A DNA stretch of 33,051 nt, taken from a virus. The position numbers were made by a program, and so were the translations under genes. Positions 7,689 to 15,378 of the stretch are shown here, piece after piece. The DNA is taken from IMG/VR virus record IMGVR_UViG_3300030102_004306, positions 1 through 33,051 of that record. One strand, written 5' to 3'. Under the pieces are notes generated by a model. That model worked only from the letters and a program-made list of their open reading frames with translations. It made no database searches and was not told the DNA's origin. Each line of letters begins with the position of its first letter. Within the stretch, counting starts at the first letter, position 1.

Positions 7689-8544
7689 CGGTGCTTGCAA
7701 TTATAGTTGCAATATGTGTCCACAAACAGATGGTAGGGATGTAGATTTCTTAACAGAAATGCCTCTAAGCACATTTAAAGGTTTGCTGTTAGAGTTAAGA
7801 CCCAATGTTGTTAATCTAGATGGTTCAGGAGAAGCTACACTTACAAAAGAATTACCAAAATATATTGAGGCTGTTAAAGAAGTAGGAGCAAAAGCTTATT
7901 TATTTTCTAACGGTTTAAAAATGCGTAATCAATTTATGAAAGATTGCGTTGATGCAGGTTTAGATTTCTATAGGTTTTCTATTATAGGTTATACGCCGCA
8001 ATTATATGCTAAATGGATGAACAGTCGTTCTTTTTATTGGGTGTTAGAAAATATGCAAATGATGCGTGATTATGCTAAAAAGTGTAAGGTTGCTAGTTAT
8101 CATTTAATTTTAGACAACAGCAATATTGAGTACGAAAAGCAAAAGTATTTAGAAATCAGTGATGGCGGTTTAGTAGAAATATGGAAAATGCACAATTGGT
8201 CTGGTGTTTATCACAGTGACAGGAAAGGGAAAAAAAGAACGTGTGGGAGGCCGTTTAGTCCTGATGCAGTCATTAGAGCAAATGGAGCCGTTCACCCTTG
8301 CTGTCAGGTCTTAGGGCGCGATACAGAAGCAACTTTGGGTAATATAAATAAAAATACATTTGAAGAAATATATACAGGTCAGGTCTATCAAAATCTCAGA
8401 GAGCAACATAAAAATGGGGATTATCCAAGTTTTTGTAAGGATTGTGATTTCTTAATAGAAGATAGCGAGGTTTTGGTGTATAGCAATTACGCAAAGGAAA
8501 ACGTTATGAATGGCGCTGAATTTTCTTTGAAGGATTATAGATAA
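7657..8544 (+). CDS. Radical SAM/SPASM-domain protein, 295 aa
   Basis: The CxxxCxxC motif is C14, C18, C21 (GACNYSCNMC). LDGSGEATL (54-62) takes the place of the GGEP motif, and AYLFSNGLKM fits the next barrel strand. The C-terminal part carries C196 (TCGRPF), C215-C216 (HPCCQVLGR), and C260/C263 (FCKDCDF), a reduced SPASM-like cluster site. LGNINKNTFEEIYTG is the linker often seen between the SPASM cysteines. It overlaps the FkbM gene by 32 bases, and its stop overlaps the next ATG (TAATG). It is not a simple duplicate of the radical SAM protein at 6260, as the barrels differ outside the motifs. The substrate is unknown. Confidence 0.9.
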   Translation: MYIDRAVIEVNGACNYSCNMCPQTDGRDVDFLTEMPLSTFKGLLLELRPNVVNLDGSGEATLTKELPKYIEAVKEVGAKAYLFSNGLKMRNQFMKDCVDAGLDFYRFSIIGYTPQLYAKWMNSRSFYWVLENMQMMRDYAKKCKVASYHLILDNSNIEYEKQKYLEISDGGLVEIWKMHNWSGVYHSDRKGKKRTCGRPFSPDAVIRANGAVHPCCQVLGRDTEATLGNINKNTFEEIYTGQVYQNLREQHKNGDYPSFCKDCDFLIEDSEVLVYSNYAKENVMNGAEFSLKDYR

Positions 8545-9107
8545 TGTTGGGATTATCGCCAATAGCAGGCGCGGCAATTTCTGGCGTTGGTAGTTCACTA
8601 ACTGCTATTAGTTTATCAAATTTAACAATAAATACCGTTACTAATAATTCTCAACTTTTCCCAGACGTTTCGAGTATTTTTATTAATGATATCACCGTCA
8701 ATCCTAATTTCACTTCGCAAACATTAACGCAAACTCATAATTTAACTAGCGCAAATATTACCTTAAACACAAACCTAACAATAACTGGTATTCTAAACCA
8801 AACTCAAAATTTAACATCTAACAATCTCACAATAAGCAGTGCTGTAGGTAATCCAGTTATAACTCAAACTCACAATTTAATTCCAAGCACTTTAACAGTC
8901 TCTGTAATATTTGGGAAAACTCGATTTCCATTTAATAGTATAGAAATACCACAAATAGAATTTACTGAAATTTTACCACAAGTTCCCAATTACGGTGACG
9001 CCGCAAGCCCCGATGATTTTTGGACGGAGCAAACAGATAATATTACAGATAGTAATTGGGCAGAACAGCAAACTATTGATTTATCTAACACATGGACGGA
9101 ACAATAA
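8544..9107 (+). CDS. Asn/Thr-rich repeat protein, 187 aa, probable fibre component
   Basis: The 187-residue protein starts in a TAATG junction with the second radical SAM gene. After a short hydrophobic N-terminus (LGLSPIAGAAISGVGSS) it contains degenerate repeats around TQTHNLTSANITLN, NQTQNLTSNNLTIS and TQTHNLIPSTLTVS, predicted as repeating beta strands. About ten Asn-x-Ser/Thr sequons are visible. The C-terminus repeats DxFWTEQT, SNWAEQ and NTWTEQ, a pattern also seen at the ends of marine phage tail proteins. No enzyme motif exists. Its place directly after the enzyme cassette makes it one candidate target of that chemistry; this is inference. Confidence 0.65.
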   Translation: MLGLSPIAGAAISGVGSSLTAISLSNLTINTVTNNSQLFPDVSSIFINDITVNPNFTSQTLTQTHNLTSANITLNTNLTITGILNQTQNLTSNNLTISSAVGNPVITQTHNLIPSTLTVSVIFGKTRFPFNSIEIPQIEFTEILPQVPNYGDAASPDDFWTEQTDNITDSNWAEQQTIDLSNTWTEQ

Positions 9108-9144
9108 TTATTTGATATAGTAAAAAAAATTATGAGGTTTTAAT

Positions 9145-9606
9145 ATGGCTATTACAATTACAAAACCCACAGTTGGCGGTTCTCAAGATACATGGGGCCA
9201 AACTATTAATGATGCACTAGATGTTATTGTGCAGGGTGTTAACGGTACTGGAACGGGAACAACAGCACCTAATTTAGAACAAGGTGCATTTAAAATAAGT
9301 GGCACAGCCGTTACTGTTTCTGCTGCTGAATTAAACGTTTTAGATGGAATAGCGCCAACGTTAGAAAGCTCTGAACTAGATTTGTTAGATGGATCTGTAG
9401 CAAATACCGTAGTCAATGGAAAAGCTGTTATTTACGGTTCAGCAGGTGAAGTGCAAGCTACAACTGTTGATTTAGGTGATTGGACTATTACAGAAACAGG
9501 TGGTTCATTGTATTTTGCAGCAGGTGGCACAAATAAAATGAAACTAGACGCTTCAGGAAATGCTATATTTACTGGCGATGTAACAGCTTTTGGAACTATA
9601 ACCTAA
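9145..9606 (+). CDS. Tail fibre-like structural protein, 153 aa
   Basis: The frame begins MAITITKPTVGGSQDTWG and contains AAELNVLDG and SELDLLDGS, repeat units commonly found in marine phage fibre proteins, followed by TETGGSLYFAAGGTNKMKLD and ASGNAIFTGDVTAFGT. The composition is Thr/Gly/Ala-rich and beta-forming. It is shorter than typical fibres and ends without a tip domain, so it may be a fibre-base segment joined non-covalently to the next gene product. The 37-base gap before it is AT-rich with a GAGG ribosome binding site. Its stop overlaps the next start (TAATG). Confidence 0.7.
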   Translation: MAITITKPTVGGSQDTWGQTINDALDVIVQGVNGTGTGTTAPNLEQGAFKISGTAVTVSAAELNVLDGIAPTLESSELDLLDGSVANTVVNGKAVIYGSAGEVQATTVDLGDWTITETGGSLYFAAGGTNKMKLDASGNAIFTGDVTAFGTIT

Positions 9607-10649
9607 TGGCACTACAATCTAGCGGAGCAATATCACTAAGCCAAATTCAAACAGAATTTGGTGGTACTGCACCTACAAGCCTAAGCGAATATTATGCTGC
9701 GGCTGATGGTATTCCTAACAATAATAACCCTTTGTCATTTAGCGATTTTTATGGAACTTCTAGCAATATAGATTTAGATACTGTTGCAACTCCAGTCGTT
9801 ATAAACGGCCAAAACTCACTGCAAGAAATTACTGTAAGTGATTACATAAGTAGCGGTGGTCAGTTAACAATACCAAGCGGTTGGTGGATTTGGTCAGACA
9901 ATACATCTAATGCAGGAATGACAATCGATATTCCATGCACGATTATAAACAATGGCTATATAATTGGCCGCGGTGGAAATGGCGCAGGAACTATAGGTTA
10001 TAACGGTACGGCAGGTGGACCTGCAATTCGTATAAATTCTGGTGTTTCTGGCGTTACTATAACCAATAATGCTAGTGCATTTATAGCAGGCGGCGGCGGC
10101 GGCGGCGCAACGCAGAACAGCACATCACAACGTAGAGGCGGCGGCGGTGGTGGTGCAGGCGGTGGGACTGGTGGTATTGGTGTAAGAAACAATGGCAGCG
10201 CTCATAGTTCTGCATCTTATCAAAATGGTGCTGTTTTAAATGCTGCGGCAGCGCAGGGAGTTGCGGTCACATCACAAACAGCGCAAGCAGGTGGCGTGGG
10301 CGGTTATGTGCTTGAAAATAGTAGTGGGAGTGAAGTGCAACAAGCAACTGGTAGCGGAGGTGGGCGTATTCTGCCTGGAAATGATTGTAACCCAACAGTT
10401 CAATTTATTACACAATTTTCAGGAAACATAGCAACGGGTGGTGCAGGCGGTCAAAATGGCGGCAATGGTAGAAGAAGTGGTGATACATCTATTGGTGCAG
10501 GTGGTGGAGGTTGGGGAGCCTCTGGTGGTAATGGCGCAAGTGGACGCTCAGTTAACGGCACTGGTGGTGCAGGTGGTAAAGCTGTTGAGGATACTGGCAA
10601 CACATACACACTTATAAACAATGGAACAATGTTTGGAGCAACAACGTAA
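9606..10649 (+). CDS. Glycine-rich fibre tip or adhesin, 347 aa
   Basis: The N-terminus (LQSSGAISLSQIQTEFGG, then SLSEYYAAADG and PLSFSDFYGTS) is a small domain seen in many marine phage fibre proteins. From about residue 120 the protein is built of Gly/Asn-rich stretches (IIGRGGNGAG, AGGGGGGAT, RRGGGGGGAGGG, GAGGGGWGASGGNGASG), which resemble the polyglycine-II sandwich motifs of T-even gp38-type adhesins such as that of Salmonella phage S16. A tip that reads the host receptor through loops between the glycine motifs is the likely role. It lies between the fibre shaft gene and the nozzle gene. Confidence 0.7.
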   Translation: MALQSSGAISLSQIQTEFGGTAPTSLSEYYAAADGIPNNNNPLSFSDFYGTSSNIDLDTVATPVVINGQNSLQEITVSDYISSGGQLTIPSGWWIWSDNTSNAGMTIDIPCTIINNGYIIGRGGNGAGTIGYNGTAGGPAIRINSGVSGVTITNNASAFIAGGGGGGATQNSTSQRRGGGGGGAGGGTGGIGVRNNGSAHSSASYQNGAVLNAAAAQGVAVTSQTAQAGGVGGYVLENSSGSEVQQATGSGGGRILPGNDCNPTVQFITQFSGNIATGGAGGQNGGNGRRSGDTSIGAGGGGWGASGGNGASGRSVNGTGGAGGKAVEDTGNTYTLINNGTMFGATT

Positions 10650-13600
10650 TGCCTTTAGTACCTCTAAAACTTCCAGCAGGTTTTTACAGAAATGGAACTG
10701 AATACGAAGGTTCATACCGATGGCGAGATGGCAACCTTGTTCGGTGGGTAGATGGTAGCTTACGTCCTGTTGGTGGTTGGCAGTTAAGAAAAAGCACATT
10801 TTTAAATAATGTTTGTAGAGGTCTGCATACATGGCAGTCAAATGATGGAACTGCTTGGATAGCAGGTGGTTCTCACGATCAATTGTGCGGAATGACAGGT
10901 GGCGGTTTTAAATACAATTTAACGCCAGATGATTTAGCAGAAGGTAGAGAGGATGCCGCAGTTGGAACTGGTTTTGGTAATAGTTTTTACGGTACTGGTT
11001 ACTATGGTCAACCTAGACCTTCTAGTAGCGCAAGCATTCCGCAAGAAGCTACAACTTGGCAATTAGATAATTTTGGGCAAAATTTAATAGGTTTTCATTA
11101 CGACGATGGCAGATTATGGGAATGGGATTTATCTACTTTTATTGGACCAGAGTTAATAACAAACGGTGATTTTGCTACTGACAGTGATTGGACAAAAGGA
11201 ACAAATTGGTCAATATCTGGCGGCGTTGCAGAGTATCAGTTATATAAGCCAACAATAAATGCAAACGATGCCACAATTGTTGATGCGGTTAACGATACAA
11301 TTACAATAAATGCACACAAATTTGTTGACGGTGATGAAATTACTTATGCAGTACCAACTGGTCAGGTAGCTATTGGTGGATTAACAACAGCAACAAATTA
11401 TTTTATTGTATCTGCTACAACTAATAATTTTAAATTAGCGGCTACTTCTGGAGGCGCACCAATAGATTTGACACCAAATTATGAAGTAATATTTGATGCA
11501 GATGATGGTGCGATCAAAGATATAGTTAACAATAAAATAATAATTTCAAATACTTTTACAAATGGTGATGCTGTAACTTACAACAATGGTGGCGGCACTG
11601 ATATTAGCGGTTTAACTAATGATGCTTCGTACTTTATCGTAGGAGCAAGTTCTTCTGAGTTTCAATTATCAGCAACATTAGGTGGCGCGGCTATAGATTT
11701 AACGGCTGATCCTACAACAACAATCGATCCAAATGGAATTGCAACTAGCGCAACATCTGTAGCTGTAACTGTAGCAAGTGGCACTTTGTACGGTGGTGGA
11801 ACTGGTAATATTTTTTACTTAGACGGTGTGGCAAATCCATCTTTAACACTTATTCAAGGTACAACTTACACGTTCGACGTTAGCGATGGAACAAACGGCG
11901 GTCATCCTTTTAGATTTAAAGATGCGTTGGGGAATACTTTTGCTGTTACTGCAAGCGGCACAGAGGGAACAGCAGGTGCTACAGTAACATTAACTGTTCC
12001 CACATCTGGCACAATGCCTGCATCATATTATTGCACTGTGCATGGTGCAGGAATGGGTAATCTTGTAACTACCGTTACAGCGGCGGCTGCTAATGGCCCA
12101 ATTGACTATGCAACCGAAACAATAACTATTGCTAGTCATGGATTATCAGATGGCAATGAAGTAACATACTCTAATGGTGGTGGGACAGATATAGGTGGCT
12201 TAACAACAGGAACAAATTATTTTGTTGTTTCAGCATCAACAGATACTTTTAAATTATCAGCAACGTCAGGTGGTTCTGCAATAAACTTAACCGCCCCCTC
12301 TGGTTCTTTAGGAACAAATCATTCTTTCGAATTAGATATTGGTTCAACTCATGTAGTTAGATTAGACATTGGTTCTTCGCATGAGTTAAAACGTATTAAT
12401 TTTGGTAACTTAGACCAAACGGTAACTGGTTTATTACCTCAAACAAATCCTGTAACTGTTAATGCCGATGATACATCTGTTGTTGATGTTGCCAATGACA
12501 ATATAGTAATTGCTAATACTTTTGCAGCAAACACTAAAGTTCGTTACTCGAACGGTGGTGGTTCAGACATAGGTGGTCTAGTTAATGATACTGATTATTT
12601 TGTTTTAGGTAGTAGTGCGTCACAATTTCAATTAGCTTCAATTTCTGGTGGAACAGCAATAGATTTGACAGCGCCAAGAAATCTTACTTTTGATGCTGAC
12701 AACGCATCTATTATAGATGTAACTAATGATAAAATTGTATCAACTAACAATTTTGTTACTGGTGATAATGTAATCTATAACAACGGCGGCGGTGTTAACA
12801 TTGGTGGATTAACAAGCGGTACAAGTTATTTTGTTGTATCTGCATCTTCAGCAGAATTTCAACTAGCTACAACGTCAGGTGGAACTCCTATTACACTTAC
12901 GGCTAATAATGAGGTAACTTTCGATGCTGACAATGCTAGTGTAAATAAGTCAGTTACTATTACAGACAGCACAGACACAGCAGTAGTCGATGCCACAAAC
13001 GACAAGATAATTATATCAAATACATTTACTAACGGTGAACAGGTTACATATTCAAATGGCGGCGGTACTGATATTGCTGGGCTTACAAATGGAACAACAT
13101 ATTTTATTATAAGCGCTTCAGGAACAGAATTTCAGTTAGCATCTACTTCTGGCGGTTCTGCCATAGATATAACAGGTGTAGGTGTTGGCAATAATCATGT
13201 ATTTCAACACGTTGGGTTTGCTGTTGATTTGACTAACAATAAAATTATCAGTGCTAATACTTTTACGAATGGAATAGAAGTTGTTTATAATGTTGGTGGC
13301 GGTGCAGCAATAAATGGTCTTACTGATGGCACTAATTATTTTATTGTAAATGCTAGTGCATCTGATTTTCAATTGTCATCTACTTCTGGCGGTTCAGCTA
13401 TTTCATTAAGTGATAATGTTACGGTAACTATAGATAGTACAGATACTGCAATTGTGGACGCAACAAACGACAAAATTATAGTAAGCAACACGTTTTCAGA
13501 CGGTCAAGAAGTTGTTTATTCTAATGGTGGTGGCACAGACATAGCAGGATTGGTAGATGGTACTAATTATTTTATTATAAGTGCTTCTGGAACTGAGTTT

Positions 13601-15031
13601 CAACTGTCGGCAACATCTGGCGGTGCGGCTATAGACATCACTGGCGTTGGTGTTGGTACTGCCCACACATTTAGGCAAGACATAGGTTCGGCACATATTT
13701 TTAGACAAGACATTGGTTCAGCGCATACATTAATTAAAAATTTAGGCACTGCTCATACTTTTACCCATAACATTGGTGATGACCAAGATACATTTGATTT
13801 AGAAGTTACTTTAATTGACCCTAACGATGATGCAAATGTTGCTACTGTTCCTGATGTTAAAGTTAAAATTACTGGTGTTAATACAACAACGGTTTACGTT
13901 GATAAAACGTTAGTTGTTGGGCCAAACATTTTTAGATTTGGCTCTGACGATACGCAAGCCAAGATTGAAATAATACCACAAGCATACGATACTCCTAACT
14001 TTGACATCGATAACGTTAGTTTAAAACAAAAAACAGTTGCAGAGCCTATTGAAAATGCACCTATAAATAACAAAGGAGTTGTTGTAACAGAAGAACGTTT
14101 TATCTTTGCGTTAGGAGCAGGTGGCAATTCTCGCAAAGTTCAATGGTGTGATAAAGAAAATAATACTGTATGGGCTGCGGCTGCAACAAATGAGGCAGGA
14201 GACATAGAGCTTGCTACTGTTGGTCAAATTATGCAAGGCATTAAAACAAGAGGTCAGGTGCTAATTATTACTGATACAGATGCTCATACAGCGCAGTATA
14301 TTGGGCCACCATATGTTTATGGATTTCAAAAAATAGGACAGCATTGTGGAGCTATTTCTAGGTTAAGTGCTGTATCGACTGATTATGGTGTTTTTTGGTT
14401 TGGTCAGGAAAGTTTTCACTTTTTTGATGGTAACAGCGTTCAAGAATTGCCATGCGAAGTTAAAGACTATGTTTTCAGTGATTTTAACCAAGACCAACAA
14501 TCTAAAGTTTGGGGAATGGCATTAGGTGGTGAAAACGAAATATGGTGGTTTTATCCATCTGGAGGCAGTTTAGAAATTGATAGATATGTTGGATATAATT
14601 ATGCTGATAAACATTGGCTTTTAGGTAACTTGTCTAGGACAGCAGGTGCTGCAAGGGGTGTTTTTGCTAATCCTTTAATGGCTGACCACACAACGGTAAC
14701 AAATTTGCAAAACCATGAGCAGGGTTTTAATTATGATAGTTCGCCAGTATTTTGTGAAACTGGTCCTATAAGTATAGGTAATGGCGACAATATTATAAAA
14801 GTAACAGAAGTTATTCCCGATGAAAAAACACAAGGTAATGTAGATTTAAAATTTAAATCTAAGTTTTATCCTAACGACACGGAGCGAACATACGGCCCTT
14901 TTAATCCAAGCAACCCAACTTCTGTTCGTTTTAGTGGTAGGCAAATAAAAATGAGGGTTGAAGGTGATAGCGCAACAAATTGGAATGTAGGAACTATGAG
15001 ATTAGAAACTAAAACAGGAGGCAGACGATAA
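10649..15031 (+). CDS. Giant tail nozzle-like protein (P22 gp10-like) with nested repeat, cupredoxin-like and CBM-like insertions, 1460 aa
   Basis: Residues 1-167 (LKLPAGFYRNGTEYEG, RDGNLVRWVDGSLRPVGGW) and roughly 1128-1460 (VVVTEERFIFALGAGGNSRKV, VFWFGQESFHFFDGNS, DKHWLLGNLSRTA) together give about 500 residues that look like a P22 gp10-type nozzle or stabilization protein. Between them lies an insertion of about 960 residues. It opens with PELITNGDFATDSDWTKG (from 167) and closes with NFDIDNVSLKQ (to about 1127), the two ends of a CBM4/9-like jelly roll. Within that are eight related units of about 75-90 residues and one cupredoxin-like domain (H419, C462, H465, M469). The insertion probably projects from the tail tip and contacts the host surface. 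Confidence 0.75.
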   Translation: MPLVPLKLPAGFYRNGTEYEGSYRWRDGNLVRWVDGSLRPVGGWQLRKSTFLNNVCRGLHTWQSNDGTAWIAGGSHDQLCGMTGGGFKYNLTPDDLAEGREDAAVGTGFGNSFYGTGYYGQPRPSSSASIPQEATTWQLDNFGQNLIGFHYDDGRLWEWDLSTFIGPELITNGDFATDSDWTKGTNWSISGGVAEYQLYKPTINANDATIVDAVNDTITINAHKFVDGDEITYAVPTGQVAIGGLTTATNYFIVSATTNNFKLAATSGGAPIDLTPNYEVIFDADDGAIKDIVNNKIIISNTFTNGDAVTYNNGGGTDISGLTNDASYFIVGASSSEFQLSATLGGAAIDLTADPTTTIDPNGIATSATSVAVTVASGTLYGGGTGNIFYLDGVANPSLTLIQGTTYTFDVSDGTNGGHPFRFKDALGNTFAVTASGTEGTAGATVTLTVPTSGTMPASYYCTVHGAGMGNLVTTVTAAAANGPIDYATETITIASHGLSDGNEVTYSNGGGTDIGGLTTGTNYFVVSASTDTFKLSATSGGSAINLTAPSGSLGTNHSFELDIGSTHVVRLDIGSSHELKRINFGNLDQTVTGLLPQTNPVTVNADDTSVVDVANDNIVIANTFAANTKVRYSNGGGSDIGGLVNDTDYFVLGSSASQFQLASISGGTAIDLTAPRNLTFDADNASIIDVTNDKIVSTNNFVTGDNVIYNNGGGVNIGGLTSGTSYFVVSASSAEFQLATTSGGTPITLTANNEVTFDADNASVNKSVTITDSTDTAVVDATNDKIIISNTFTNGEQVTYSNGGGTDIAGLTNGTTYFIISASGTEFQLASTSGGSAIDITGVGVGNNHVFQHVGFAVDLTNNKIISANTFTNGIEVVYNVGGGAAINGLTDGTNYFIVNASASDFQLSSTSGGSAISLSDNVTVTIDSTDTAIVDATNDKIIVSNTFSDGQEVVYSNGGGTDIAGLVDGTNYFIISASGTEFQLSATSGGAAIDITGVGVGTAHTFRQDIGSAHIFRQDIGSAHTLIKNLGTAHTFTHNIGDDQDTFDLEVTLIDPNDDANVATVPDVKVKITGVNTTTVYVDKTLVVGPNIFRFGSDDTQAKIEIIPQAYDTPNFDIDNVSLKQKTVAEPIENAPINNKGVVVTEERFIFALGAGGNSRKVQWCDKENNTVWAAAATNEAGDIELATVGQIMQGIKTRGQVLIITDTDAHTAQYIGPPYVYGFQKIGQHCGAISRLSAVSTDYGVFWFGQESFHFFDGNSVQELPCEVKDYVFSDFNQDQQSKVWGMALGGENEIWWFYPSGGSLEIDRYVGYNYADKHWLLGNLSRTAGAARGVFANPLMADHTTVTNLQNHEQGFNYDSSPVFCETGPISIGNGDNIIKVTEVIPDEKTQGNVDLKFKSKFYPNDTERTYGPFNPSNPTSVRFSGRQIKMRVEGDSATNWNVGTMRLETKTGGRR
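11265..13660 (+). repeat. Array of eight diverged protein-coding repeats in the nozzle gene
   Basis: Units begin near 11275, 11511, 12098, 12478, 12710, 12982, 13220 and 13450. Each encodes a version of a core: VDxxNDKIIISNTFTNG, then VTYSNGGGTDIxGL, then YFIxSASxxxFQL, then TSGGxAIDLT. Units 2 and 3 are separated by the cupredoxin-like domain. Copies are similar in protein but diverged in DNA, so this is an old expansion, not a recent tandem duplication or an assembly artefact. Unit 6 and unit 8 are the most alike (both carry TDIAGL, YFIISASGTEFQL and IDITGVGVG). Boundaries are by eye and approximate. Confidence 0.85.
12311..12400 (+). repeat. Three 30-bp (10-residue) repeats G-[ST]-x-H
   Basis: Three consecutive decapeptides, GTNHSFELDI, GSTHVVRLDI and GSSHELKRIN, each 30 bases with no gap. 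Every unit has Gly at position 1 and His at position 4. The array follows repeat unit 3 of the nozzle gene and matches a second array at 13655-13777. An evenly spaced His column suggests a short beta solenoid or metal-binding stem, which is inference. Confidence 0.8.
13655..13777 (+). repeat. Four 30-bp (10-residue) repeats G-[ST]-A-H
   Basis: Four consecutive decapeptides, GTAHTFRQDI, GSAHIFRQDI, GSAHTLIKNL and GTAHTFTHNI, follow repeat unit 8 of the nozzle gene. The period is exactly 10 residues, with Gly and His invariant. It is the same motif as at 12311-12400. It ends where the closing half of the CBM-like domain begins (about residue 1045). Confidence 0.8.
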
Positions 15032-15378
15032 TGCCTGTTCGCTCACCTTTGATTGGACCAGATTTGCGGCAATGGGGTAGGCAACTTAATTTGTTTTTAA
15101 ATACAAATTTAGGTAAACTTTTTTTTAAAACCGATGAAGATAATCCAAGCGAAAACGGTATATTTCTTTGGGATGAAGAAAAAAATTATCCTGTTGTTTC
15201 GGCGCAAAATGCATTTAGGCAAATAGCAATGAAGCAAGCAACGCCTAGTTCAAGCATTGGCGCGTCTGGCGATGGGGCAGGAATGATAGCTTGGGACACA
15301 GCATATATTTATATTTGTACAGCCAATTATGATGGAAAAACAACAATTTGGAAAAGGGTAGCACTGTCTACATATTAA
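15031..15378 (+). CDS. Small virion protein, 115 aa
   Basis: The frame starts in a TAATG junction with the nozzle gene. It encodes RSPLIGPDLRQWGRQLNLFL at the N-terminus and a C-terminal DGAGMIAWDTAYIYICTANY followed by TIWKRVALS. The second part is a beta motif that often ends short phage tail-tip or fibre-cap proteins. No enzymatic signature, signal peptide or membrane segment is visible. It is likely a tail accessory protein that binds the nozzle; this is inferred from position. Confidence 0.65.
   Translation: MPVRSPLIGPDLRQWGRQLNLFLNTNLGKLFFKTDEDNPSENGIFLWDEEKNYPVVSAQNAFRQIAMKQATPSSSIGASGDGAGMIAWDTAYIYICTANYDGKTTIWKRVALSTY

Noticed and set aside
6260-8544. A RiPP biosynthesis cluster with a precursor peptide
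   Set aside because: No short precursor-like gene was found beside the radical SAM genes, and FkbM and glycosyltransferase neighbours point more to sugar chemistry.
10090-10175. GGC-rich tandem run as a possible microsatellite or slippage site
   Set aside because: It stays in frame and encodes glycine runs that fit an adhesin; the codons vary (GGC, GGT), so it is coding rather than simple repeat DNA.
13136-14136. Minus-strand frames within the nozzle gene
   Set aside because: They are shadows of the repeat array in the long plus-strand frame and have no start signals.
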